NCBI RefSeq assembly: GCF_028583425.1
Contig: NC_072800.1
Coordinates: forward strand, 90,286,501-90,350,500
Source: Eublepharis macularius
Taxonomy: Eukaryota > Chordata > Lepidosauria > Squamata > Eublepharidae
DNA: 64,000 nt
Reading direction: 5' to 3'
Below, in pieces: positions 35,484 through 44,659 of this stretch. Made by a program: the position numbers and the translations under genes. Under the pieces are notes generated by a model. That model had not been told where the DNA came from. It searched no databases and saw only the letters and a program-made list of their open reading frames with translations. The first letter of the stretch is position 1. Each line of letters begins with the position of its first letter.

Positions 35484-35884
35484 TGTCAGACTGTGGCATT
35501 CCAGACTTGGTAGTCTGTTTCACTCCCTTCTGCAAGAAGACAATTTCTTTTGATTTCAAAAGGTTTATTGTGAAAGACAGCATTCAGGTCCAGATGTACA
35601 TATTCCAGGATAGAGATCCTGGCTGATCAAAACATTGTTAGGAATGAAGCATAGAACGCAAGTTGTTACATTTCACACTTCCAGAGCCCAGCCTCCCCCC
35701 CTGAGTTCACATAGCAGGAAACTTCTCAGAGAGAATGCTGAACTGGCCAAGGTCGAGACAACAGATAAGACAGTATCCTTTCCCATGGAATCGGCCCCTT
35801 GCAGGTGGTGGGGCCTAGAGGGAAAAGAAGACTAAACACTACAGATTAAACATGGCGTTACTCAGGTTTAAACAGACTCTGACA
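35484..35884 (-). repeat. 5' LTR of the chromovirus
   Basis: 401 bp, matching 26555-26961 nearly base for base. Confidence 0.9.
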
Positions 35885-36265
35885 TAATGTCATACATCTT
35901 CTTAGCTGTTTCACAGTCCTGAATCAATTCTAGATCATTGGTAGAGATAGAACTTACAATAAACGCTTGTGCTACATCATCTTCCTGGTTCCACTTCACT
36001 CTCTCATCACCCTCAGCTGGTTGGCCTGCTGAGAAGTGTTTCTCCAGGTGCTTTTTCTTGAGATTAAACTTCAGCCTTATTTTCCATTCAGCAAAATTAT
36101 TGTCCTCAATAACAAAGACATGTGTGTCTTCATCCTTTATAGTAGCAGCCATTATGCCTTATACTTTCTTTTTCTCTCTCCACAGTTTTGAGGATCTACT
36201 TGGTTAATCAGAACTCAAACAGTATGTTCTGATAATTAACTTGGTGAGGCTGGGCCCATACCCAT

Positions 36266-36727
36266 TGTTGGGTTTTAGTTAAGGCACATTAACTAAACAA
36301 ACTGCACACAGAAAGCTCTCATCCAAGTTAGAGAACCAATAACTGTTTATTTATCTAAAGAAATATATTTACAAAAGTTTAGTAGAACTGGTAACTGATC
36401 TAACTAGCTAGGATGGCTTTAGATAGAAAGTAGGCCATCTCACTCAGGAGGAGACACCATGCTGCCTCTCCTGGTGCATGCAGGGAAGAAGAGAGAGAGA
36501 GGAGGGGGAGAGAAGGGAGGGAAGTTCTCCTGGCAGGAAGGAGACTGATAGCAGCCTATCTATCTGACTAACTTTATGGTTGTTGCCTTCCTTCTTCTCT
36601 GCTGGCAGTCCTAAAGGCCTGAGCAAGAGACATTGCCAGTCCCTTCTTCTAACAAAGAGATCATTGGTACCAGCCCCTCGCCTAAAACTGGCCTGTTCCC
36701 TCCCCAGAATTTTATTAGTTTCCAACA
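36266..36727 (-). repeat. LTR of the Ty1/copia element
   Basis: 462 bp with TGTTGG and CCAACA edges, just upstream (on the minus strand) of the gag start at 36152. The intervening sequence beside it is the expected primer-site position. No second LTR was found. Confidence 0.7.
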
Positions 36728-37136
36728 AGTCTATAAGTTAGTAGGGCCTAGAAAGCTAATTGGCTTATAGTTGGACGGGTCTGCTCTGTCTCCAAACAGA
36801 TGGCATAATTCCTGTCGCATTTATCTGAGTGAAAACAGTTGCTAATATATCCTTCCACCAAGAGATACTGGCTTTGAAAAATTCTGGAGAAATTAGATCT
36901 GCACTTCAGTCCTTTCTGTTCTTCATTTGATAAATTAAAAAAACTGATTTTGGATGATCAAAGAGGGGGCCACTCCAGCAGTTCAACTAAATTCCAGTTG
37001 CTCTGATAATCATAGTTACAATGAGAACTAGTAAAAACATTAGCAAAATGTTCTTCCCAAATATGAGAAATATGGAATTAGAATGGACTCCTAAGATATA
37101 AAACAGAACTAACCAACTTTCCAGAATTCACTTAGA
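36728..37136 (-). mobile_element. decayed non-LTR retrotransposon RT fragment
   Basis: The minus strand shows a degraded RT-upstream stretch: SADLISPEFFKASISWWKD followed by a TVFTQINATGIMPSVWR-like phrase, reminiscent of the 'apGpDlIpaEifK...lf..i..tG.iP..W' motif. It continues beyond the L1 at 46913-46970. Family unresolved. Confidence 0.4.
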
Positions 37137-39197
37137 GTTCTATTATTTCTATTTACTAATGGATTTAAATGCTAGAGCTAGGAAGAAAAGAGAGGAGAAG
37201 AGATTGGAGATTATGGAAAAAATAAAAGCCAAAGAGACTCAATTAAAGAAGAGACCAGGGAAAAAGAAGTTATACCAGGATATTAAAATCCTTCAAGAAC
37301 AGTTGACGGCAATGAATAATAAAGAAATGGAATGGAATCTTAAGAGAATGAACCAAAAGTCGTTTGAGGGTGCAAATAAACCTGGGAAATATCTGGCATG
37401 GCAATTAAAAAAAAGAAAGGAGAAAAGAACCATAAACAAAATTTGCGAGGAGAACAAAATACATTTGGAACAGACAGCCATTAGTAGAGCCTTTTTTAAA
37501 TTTTATGCAAAGTTGTACCAAAAAAAAGAAGTTAATAAAGATTTAATAATGAGTTATTTGGGAAAGATGAAGCTCCCTGCAATTTCTGAAGGATGGAGAG
37601 ATAAATTGAATAGAGAAGTGACGGAAGAAGAAATAAAAGAGGCAATACGGTCGACCAAATTAGGAAAGGCGCCAGGTCCGGATGGACTCACAGCTAAATT
37701 TTATAAAGTACTGGCAAACGAGCTGGCACCCTTTCTGAAAGAGGTGATCAATGGAGTCATGCGAGATCAAAGGACTCCAGCTACTTGGAGCGAAGCTAAT
37801 ATATCACTGATTCCTAAAGAGGGACAAGACTTGACTAGTGTCAAAAACTATAGACCAATTTCGTTGCTGAATAATGACTACAAAATCTTTGCGAAGATTT
37901 TGGCTGAGAGAATAAAGGGATGGATGTCTGAATTCATTGCAGAGGAGCAAGCTGGATTTCTGCCAAACAGACAAATTAAGGACAACTTAAGGACAGTTAT
38001 AAATGCTATTGAATATTATGACAAACGTTGTGATAGAGAAGTTGGTTTCTTCTTCGTGAACGCTGAGAAAGCATTTGATAATTTGAACTGGGACTTTATG
38101 TTTGCCACAATGGAGAAGCTGCAAATGGGAGAAAAGTTCATTCGTGCAGTGAAAGAAATCTATAGAGACCAGAGTGCAGCAATTGTGGTGAATGAAGATG
38201 TGACTAAGAAATTGACAATAGGTAAAGGTACTAGACAGGGTTGCCCGCTCTCTCCATTGTTGTTTATCTTAGTTTTGGAAATATTGATGATTCAACTTCG
38301 AGAGGATGATGCAATCCGAGGAATAAAAATAAGAGAGTTTTCTTACAAGATCAGAGCATTTGCGGACGATATAATGTTAATTGTGGATGATCCTATTGAG
38401 AATATGCCAAAAGTAATGGAGAAAATTAGGGAATTCGGAGACTTGGCTGGATTTTATGTAAATAAAAAGAAGTCAAAGATATTATGTAAGAACATGACTA
38501 AACAGAAACAGCAGGAACTAGAGGAAATAACAGATTGTGAAGTAATGAATAAGGTAAAATATTTGGGAGTCGAACTGACCACGAAGAATATAGACCTATT
38601 CAAGAATAACTATGAGAAACTGTGGACTCAAATAGAGCAAGATTTGATTAAATGGAATAGGCTGAATTTGTCGTGGTTGGGAAGAATTGCAGCAGTAAAG
38701 ATGAATGTATTGCCGAGAGTTATGTTCCTGCTACAAACAATTCCAATTATCCGTGACTCTAAACAATTTGAAAAATGGCAAAGGAAAATATCGGACTTTG
38801 TGTGGGCAGGCAAGAAGCCTCGAGTGAAAATGAAAGTATTACAGGATGCGAAAGAGAGAGGTGGGATGCAGCTGCCCAATTTAAGACTATATTATGAAGC
38901 AATCTGCCTGACTTGGATAAAAGAGTGGATGACGTTGAAGGATTGCAAGCTATTGGCTCTGGAGGGATACAAAAAAATATTCGGATGGCATGCATACCTG
39001 TGGTATGATAAAGTAAAAGCTGTCTCTATGTTCTTACACCATTATATTCGGAGAAGCCTTTTTACTGTCTGGAAGAAGTATAAAAATTACCTGAAGGACG
39101 GAATTCCCCTGTGGGTGGTTCCGTTCGAGGTAATAGATCCAAGAACTGTCGAAAATGAACAACAGTGTTTAACATATAAGGAGATAACGTTATTGGA

Positions 39198-40106
39198 CTT
39201 CCGGTTTGGGATTCATGGAGGTCTAACGCAGCTCCATTTGCGGAGCTGACCGGACTGCCGTTTTAAGCGGCCGGCGGGGTGAAAATAGCCCGCGGCCGAC
39301 TGCTCTCAGGCGGAGAGCAGGCAAAGAACGCTCAAGACCCTAGGGTGAGTTAGATCTCGGACGAGGGGGGGCTCTGCGTGAGGGGTCCCCTCCCGATCCT
39401 TGAGGTCCCACCTTGCGACGGGTCGGCTACAATCTCTGCGGCAGTTTTGGGGCCAATTCGGCTGGCATAAGACCTACATACCCAAGCTTCGATTGGGGGA
39501 AGAAGCGGAAAGGAGAACTTGAAATCGAAACAGCGATTACAACCCGAGGAAAGTGAAGGGAAGGTAAAGATCACTATCTTCCGATACGGGACAGATTGAT
39601 AAAAACAGAGAGGAAAAAAAGTAGATTTTTAAACTGCAACAGACTAGCGAAAAGGAGGGGAAGCTTCGGCAGGAGTTGTATTTGAAAAGAGATTAAATTT
39701 AAAGAAGTTATTAAAGAAATCGGACTATTGTTTTGAATACCTGTGGCTTTGGAGCTGTGAGAAAAAGACACCATCGCGAGATCTGCTGTGGGAAGACGGG
39801 AGACAGGAAGTGCGTAACAACAATAGAGCGGCTGGAGAGAAGCGGCCCTTGCGGGAGGGCAGGAAGAAGGGAATCGCCATCTTTGAGAGGGGAAGGGTCG
39901 CGGCCTCAGCGGAAAAGGAAGTAGGCCATATTGGATTATAAAATCATAGAGAGACCATAGAGAAAAGACGCCCGACATTTTGGACCTTTTAAAATCAATT
40001 TATGCAAGAAGACCGGGACATTTGAAATAAAAAAGGTACTAAATTTAACGCCACGGAGTTAAGGAAGAGAGCGGACTCGTGGGAGCGAGCCAAAGCAAGC
40101 CCCACG
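39198..40106 (+). promoter_or_regulatory. L1 5' UTR with internal promoter
   Basis: 909 bp, clearly more GC-rich than the rest of the element at its first 250 bp (GCGGCCGGCGGGGTG, CCCGCGGCCGA). By family knowledge this region carries the internal pol II promoter. No tandem monomers were seen. Confidence 0.65.
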
Positions 40107-40901
40107 ATGTCGAAGAAAGAGTGGCAATCGGCAATAGAAAACCTGGATAAAAAACTTTTGGAGGTGATTAAAGAATTTAAAGACATGAAATTGGAGCTGA
40201 TCAAAGAGGTTAAACAGACAGTAAAATCGGAGCTGTCAGAAGTAAAATCGGAGCTGTCAGAAGTGAAGAAAGGTATGGAAACAATACAAAGTGAACTACA
40301 AGGGACGCAGCAGAGAGTTAAAACAGTAGAAGGAGCGATGGAGAACTTAGCAGATACGCAACAAACAGAGATGAGGCTGATGAGGGGAAGGATGGCGGTT
40401 GCGGAAAGTAGACATATGGAGAAGCAGCTGAGATTTCGCGGCCTGCCGGAAATGGAAGGAAAGACAACGCAAGAGCAGATGACGGAGGTGTTAGCTGAAT
40501 ACCTGGGGAAGGAGGAGGAGGAAGTTGTGGCTATCCTAGATGTGGCATATCGTGTGAACTCGAGAATTGCAACCCAGAGGAAAGTACCAAGAGATGTGAT
40601 TGTACAATTCACAACAAGAAACATGAAAGAGAAGATTGTGACTAAACAGTTTCAAGATCCATTGGAGATCGATGGCAAGACAATCATTATAATGAAGGAA
40701 CTACCCAGATCAGTGTTACTAGATCGGAAAAAATATAAAGCGCTAATCCAGATGTTGAAGGACATGAAAATCAGGTACAGATGGGAGCTCCCAGAGGGTT
40801 TGTCCTTCGAATTTGGAGGTGCCAAAAAGCGTATCAGATCTGAGCGGGAGATGGAGCGATTTATAAGGGACAATGAAAAAGACTTACCAACAAGATTATG
40901 A
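40107..40901 (+). CDS. L1 ORF1 protein
   Basis: 264 residues. The N-terminal half is a charged coiled coil (residues about 5-105) with a short tandem SELSEVK repeat. An RRM-like domain follows from about residue 110 (MEKQLRFRGLPEME), then a C-terminal domain (IIIMKELPRSVLLDRKKYKA, ending GLSFEFGGAKKRIR). This is the trimeric RNA-binding chaperone that coats L1 RNA in cytoplasmic particles. It is shorter than the human protein (338 residues). Its stop overlaps the ORF2 start by four bases (ATGA), so ORF2 is probably reached by termination-reinitiation. Confidence 0.93.
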   Translation: MSKKEWQSAIENLDKKLLEVIKEFKDMKLELIKEVKQTVKSELSEVKSELSEVKKGMETIQSELQGTQQRVKTVEGAMENLADTQQTEMRLMRGRMAVAESRHMEKQLRFRGLPEMEGKTTQEQMTEVLAEYLGKEEEEVVAILDVAYRVNSRIATQRKVPRDVIVQFTTRNMKEKIVTKQFQDPLEIDGKTIIIMKELPRSVLLDRKKYKALIQMLKDMKIRYRWELPEGLSFEFGGAKKRIRSEREMERFIRDNEKDLPTRL

Positions 40902-43900
40902 ATATGGAGTGTAAAGTATTATCTTGGAATGTAAATGGACTGAATTCACCGAATAAGAGAAAAAATATTTTTCACTGGCTACTAAAACAAAAATGTGATA
41001 TTGTTTGTTTGCAAGAGACTCATATTCGAAAACAGGATGTAAAATATTTAAAACTGGGAAAATTGGGCAAGGATTTTGTAGCGGCCTCAAGTAAGAAAAA
41101 AAGAGGAGTGGTGTTGTATGTAAAAGAGGAGCTACAACCAAAATTCATAATGAAAGATGTGGAAGCCAGATTTGTAGCAGTGGAAAGTACTTGGAACCTA
41201 AAGAGAGTGTTGGTAGTCGGAATTTATGCACCTAATGGTGCAAAAGAGTGCTTCTTTGAGGATTTGAGGAAGCATTTAGACGATCTTTCATATGATCAGA
41301 TAATTCTTGCTGGAGACTTCAATGGAGTGACAGACTTGGAACTGGATAAAAAGACTACAATAGCACAAAAGAAAAGAGGACTATTGCCAAAGCTCTTTTT
41401 TGAGCTGATTCAACAAGAGACTCTTGAAGATGTATGGAGGAGAGAATATCCTAAAAGCAGACAGTTTACTTTTTATTCTGCAAGGCACTCCACATTATCA
41501 AGAATTGACATGATCTGGGCCTCAAAAGATTTGGCGTTATGGACTAAAGATGTAGAAATAATGCCGATGGTAGGCTCAGATCATAACCCAATTATGTGGA
41601 AATTAGGGAAAAGGAGAAAAAGGAAAGCATGGAGAATAAATGAGGACTTGCTACAGGAAAAAGAGAATATGGAAATATTGAGAAGAGAGACAAAGTTTTT
41701 CATACAATATAACGTGAATAAAGAAGTACCAACTGATAAAGTTTGGGATGCCTACAAGGCGGTTATAAGGGGCATACTAATGGACTTAAATGGCAGAGCA
41801 AGAAAGAAGAAAGAGGAGAAGAGACAAGAGATTGAGGAGAAAATAAAAGCTAAGGAAATACAGTTAAAAAAGAGACCAGGGAAAAAGAAATTATACCAGG
41901 AAATTAAAATATTGCAAGAACAGCTAACAGCAATGAGCAATAAAGAATTGGAGTGGAATCTCAAAAGGCTGAATCAGAAAGCGTTTGAGGATGCAAATAA
42001 ACCTGGGAAGTACCTGGCATGGCAACTGAAGAAGAGAAGGGAAAAGGAAACAATAAATAAAATTTGTGAAGATGACAAAACGTATTTGGAACAGACTACC
42101 ATTAGTAGAGCCTTTTATAAATTCTACGCTAAACTGTACAACAAGAAAGAAGTAAATAAAGACTCAATAGCGTCATATCTGGAGAAAATGACGCTACCAG
42201 AAATCTCAGACGCTTGGAGAAATAAACTGAATAGTGAAGTAACGGATGAGGAAATAAGTAAGGCAATACAATCTGCAAATCTAGGAAAGGCGCCAGGGCC
42301 AGATGGACTTACAGCTAAATTTTATAAGACTATGGCCAATGAGCTGGCACCATTCCTAAAGGAGGTGATCAATGGAGTTCTAAGGGATCAAAGGATTCCA
42401 GACACTTGGTCTGAAGCGAACATATCATTGATCCCAAAAGAGGGCCAAGATTTGACTAATGTGAAAAATTACAGACCAATATCGTTACTCAACAATGACT
42501 ATAAAATTTTTGCGAAGATACTGGCGGAGAGACTGAAGGGGTGGCTTTCGGAAGTTATAGAGGAGGAGCAAGCAGGCTTTTTGCCAGACAGACAAATAAG
42601 AGACAATTTAAGGACAGTGATTGATGCTATTGAATATTATGATAAGCGTTGTGATAAAGAGGTTGGTTTCTTCTTTGTTGACGCTGAAAAGGCATTTGAC
42701 AATTTAAACTGGGACTTTATGTTTGCCACTATGGAAAAGCTACAATTAGGAGAAAGATTCATCAGAGCAATTAAGGAAATCTACAGAGACCAGACTGCAG
42801 CAATTGTGGTGAACGATGAATTGACTAAGAAACTGATTATAAGTAAAGGAACAAGACAAGGTTGCCCGTTGTCTCCACTGTTGTTCATTTTAGTATTGGA
42901 GATCCTGATGATACAAATACGACAAGACGAGGAAATTCGAGGAATAAAAATAAAGGACTACTCATACAAGGTCAGAGCATTTGCGGATGATATAATGTTA
43001 ATCGTAGAGGACCCATTGGAGAACATGCCAAAAGTGATAGACAAGATCAAGGAGTTTGGAGACTTGGCAGGTTTCTATATCAACAAAAAGAAGTCAAAGA
43101 TACTATGCAAAAATATGACTAAGCAGAAACAACAACTGTTAATGGAAACAACGGACTGTGAAGTAACAAGTAAGGTGAAATATTTGGGAATTGAACTGAC
43201 TGCAAAGAATATAGATTTATTCAAGAATAATTATGAAAAACTATGGACTCAGATTGAGAGAGACTTGATTAAATGGAATAGGCTCAATCTGTCATGGTTG
43301 GGTAGGATTGCAGCAGTTAAAATGAATGTGTTACCAAGAGTGATGTTTTTGCTACAGACAATACCAATCATCAGAGACTCTAAACAATTTGAAAAGTGGC
43401 AGAGGAAAATATCAGATTTTGTATGGGCAGGCAAGAAGCCTCGAGTGAAAATGAAAGTTTTACAAGATGCAAAGGAAAGAGGCGGAATGCAACTGCCCAA
43501 CCTGAGACTTTACCATGATGCAATCTGCCTAGTTTGGCTGAAAGAGTGGATGACATTAAAGAACAAGAAACTATTAGCCCTAGAGGGATACAAAAAAATA
43601 TTTGGATGGCACGCATACCTATGGCACGACAAAGTAAAGGTCAACTCGATGTTCCTGCACCATTTTGTACGGAGAAGTCTATACATAATCTGGAAGAAGT
43701 ACAGAATTTATCTACAAGAAGGAACTCCTTGGTGGGTGGTTCCATATGAGGTGATAGACCCGAGAGCTGTTGATAATGAACGACAATGTTTAACATACAA
43801 AGAAATAACTAAAGTAGAAGCATCTAAACTTAGAATAAAGACGCAAGAGGAACTATCACCTAATTACGATTGGTTCCAGTATAGACAGATCAGAGATTTG

Positions 43901-44659
43901 TATAACTCGGACTCTGTAAAAGGAGGTATACGAATAGAGAATTCGGAACTAGAGCAGACCCTTCTTAAAGAGGACAAGAAAAGAATATCCAAGGTATACC
44001 AAGTACTGTTGAAATGGTATACTGAGGATGAGACAGTTAAAACACAAATGGTGAAATGGGCTATAAATTTTAATAAAGAAATAACAATGGAGGCATGGGA
44101 ATACTTGTGGAAGACTACAATGAAGACAACGACATGTACAAATATCAAAGAGAACATCTACAAAATGATCTATCGTTGGTACATGACACCAAAGAAGATT
44201 GCGCTAGGGAATTTGAACACTTCTAATAAATGCTGGAAATGTAGGAAGCATGAGGGCTCCCTCTATCATATGTGGTGGTCGTGTGAGGTAGCTAGGCAGT
44301 ACTGGGGGGTAATAATAAGAGAAATGAGTGAAATTTTACAATTTCAAATTAATAAGAACCCAGAACTCCTGCTACTGAACTTGGGAATGGAGGGAATTCC
44401 AGCCCATCACAGGACGCTGATATTTTATATGACGGCAGCAGCTAGACTATTGTATGCGCAAAAATGGAAAGTACAGGAAGTGCCAACTATCGAAGATTGG
44501 ATCTACAAATTGCTGTACATGGCGGAAATGGACAAGATGACAAGAAAACTGAGAAATCTGGACTCAGGGCAGTTTAACACAGACTGGGAGAAGCTGAAAC
44601 AATATTTGGAGAAGAAATGGGAGGTGGGAGGAAAACTGTGGCAGTTTGAGAACTACTGA
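40898..44659 (+). CDS. L1 ORF2 protein (endonuclease, reverse transcriptase)
   Basis: 1253 residues in one open frame. The APE-type endonuclease is at the N-terminus: LSWNVNGLNSPNKR, QETHI, LAGDFNGV near residue 142, SRIDMIWAS and GSDHNPI near 226. The RT domain has KAPGPDGLTAKFYK, NYRPISLLNNDYK, VDAEKAFDNLNWDF, GTRQGCPLSPLLF and the catalytic FADD near residue 693. The C-terminal cysteine motif is CWKCRKHEGSLYHMWWSC near residue 1110. Length is close to the mammalian protein (about 1275). It nicks target DNA and copies L1 RNA by target-primed reverse transcription. All catalytic motifs look intact. The start at 40898 uses the ATGA overlap with ORF1; a second ATG three codons later is possible. 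Confidence 0.95.
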   Translation: MNMECKVLSWNVNGLNSPNKRKNIFHWLLKQKCDIVCLQETHIRKQDVKYLKLGKLGKDFVAASSKKKRGVVLYVKEELQPKFIMKDVEARFVAVESTWNLKRVLVVGIYAPNGAKECFFEDLRKHLDDLSYDQIILAGDFNGVTDLELDKKTTIAQKKRGLLPKLFFELIQQETLEDVWRREYPKSRQFTFYSARHSTLSRIDMIWASKDLALWTKDVEIMPMVGSDHNPIMWKLGKRRKRKAWRINEDLLQEKENMEILRRETKFFIQYNVNKEVPTDKVWDAYKAVIRGILMDLNGRARKKKEEKRQEIEEKIKAKEIQLKKRPGKKKLYQEIKILQEQLTAMSNKELEWNLKRLNQKAFEDANKPGKYLAWQLKKRREKETINKICEDDKTYLEQTTISRAFYKFYAKLYNKKEVNKDSIASYLEKMTLPEISDAWRNKLNSEVTDEEISKAIQSANLGKAPGPDGLTAKFYKTMANELAPFLKEVINGVLRDQRIPDTWSEANISLIPKEGQDLTNVKNYRPISLLNNDYKIFAKILAERLKGWLSEVIEEEQAGFLPDRQIRDNLRTVIDAIEYYDKRCDKEVGFFFVDAEKAFDNLNWDFMFATMEKLQLGERFIRAIKEIYRDQTAAIVVNDELTKKLIISKGTRQGCPLSPLLFILVLEILMIQIRQDEEIRGIKIKDYSYKVRAFADDIMLIVEDPLENMPKVIDKIKEFGDLAGFYINKKKSKILCKNMTKQKQQLLMETTDCEVTSKVKYLGIELTAKNIDLFKNNYEKLWTQIERDLIKWNRLNLSWLGRIAAVKMNVLPRVMFLLQTIPIIRDSKQFEKWQRKISDFVWAGKKPRVKMKVLQDAKERGGMQLPNLRLYHDAICLVWLKEWMTLKNKKLLALEGYKKIFGWHAYLWHDKVKVNSMFLHHFVRRSLYIIWKKYRIYLQEGTPWWVVPYEVIDPRAVDNERQCLTYKEITKVEASKLRIKTQEELSPNYDWFQYRQIRDLYNSDSVKGGIRIENSELEQTLLKEDKKRISKVYQVLLKWYTEDETVKTQMVKWAINFNKEITMEAWEYLWKTTMKTTTCTNIKENIYKMIYRWYMTPKKIALGNLNTSNKCWKCRKHEGSLYHMWWSCEVARQYWGVIIREMSEILQFQINKNPELLLLNLGMEGIPAHHRTLIFYMTAAARLLYAQKWKVQEVPTIEDWIYKLLYMAEMDKMTRKLRNLDSGQFNTDWEKLKQYLEKKWEVGGKLWQFENY

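Larger units (their letters stand above)
26555..35884 (-). mobile_element. chromovirus-type Ty3/gypsy element (sushi-like), nearly whole fossil
   Basis: LTRs at 26555-26961 and 35484-35884 have TGTCAG...CTGACA ends. On the minus strand: gag (35465 to about 33998, resuming 30770-30490 with its zinc knuckle), protease with LIDSGCS, RT with YLDDVLIYS (30365-28854), RNase H and integrase (28823-27207), and a C-terminal chromodomain (27176-26973, YLIRWKDF). The gag capsid resembles that of sushi-ichi elements, the source of mammalian RTL/PEG10 genes. A twin-primed L1 splits gag. Apart from that only a few breaks are apparent. LTRs differ by about 7 substitutions and one indel in 401 bp (hand count), so it is fairly young, perhaps about ten million years. 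Flanks TAAGG and TAATG form an imperfect 5-bp target duplication. Confidence 0.9.
23570..36727 (-). mobile_element. Ty1/copia element, fossil, twice interrupted
   Basis: Minus-strand parts from right to left: 5' LTR (36266-36727), start of gag (36152-35885), rest of gag (26535-25930, with a decayed zinc knuckle), protease with an aspartic DSGA motif (about 25860-25775), pre-integrase HHCC (about 24600-24440) and integrase core (24364-23750, SDNGGEY motif). RT, RNase H and the 3' LTR are missing. The order protease-integrase is that of Ty1/copia. A hAT (25030-25766) lies in the protease region and a chromovirus (26555-35884) splits gag. The element is broken with several breaks; age was not measured because only one LTR is present. 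Confidence 0.8.
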
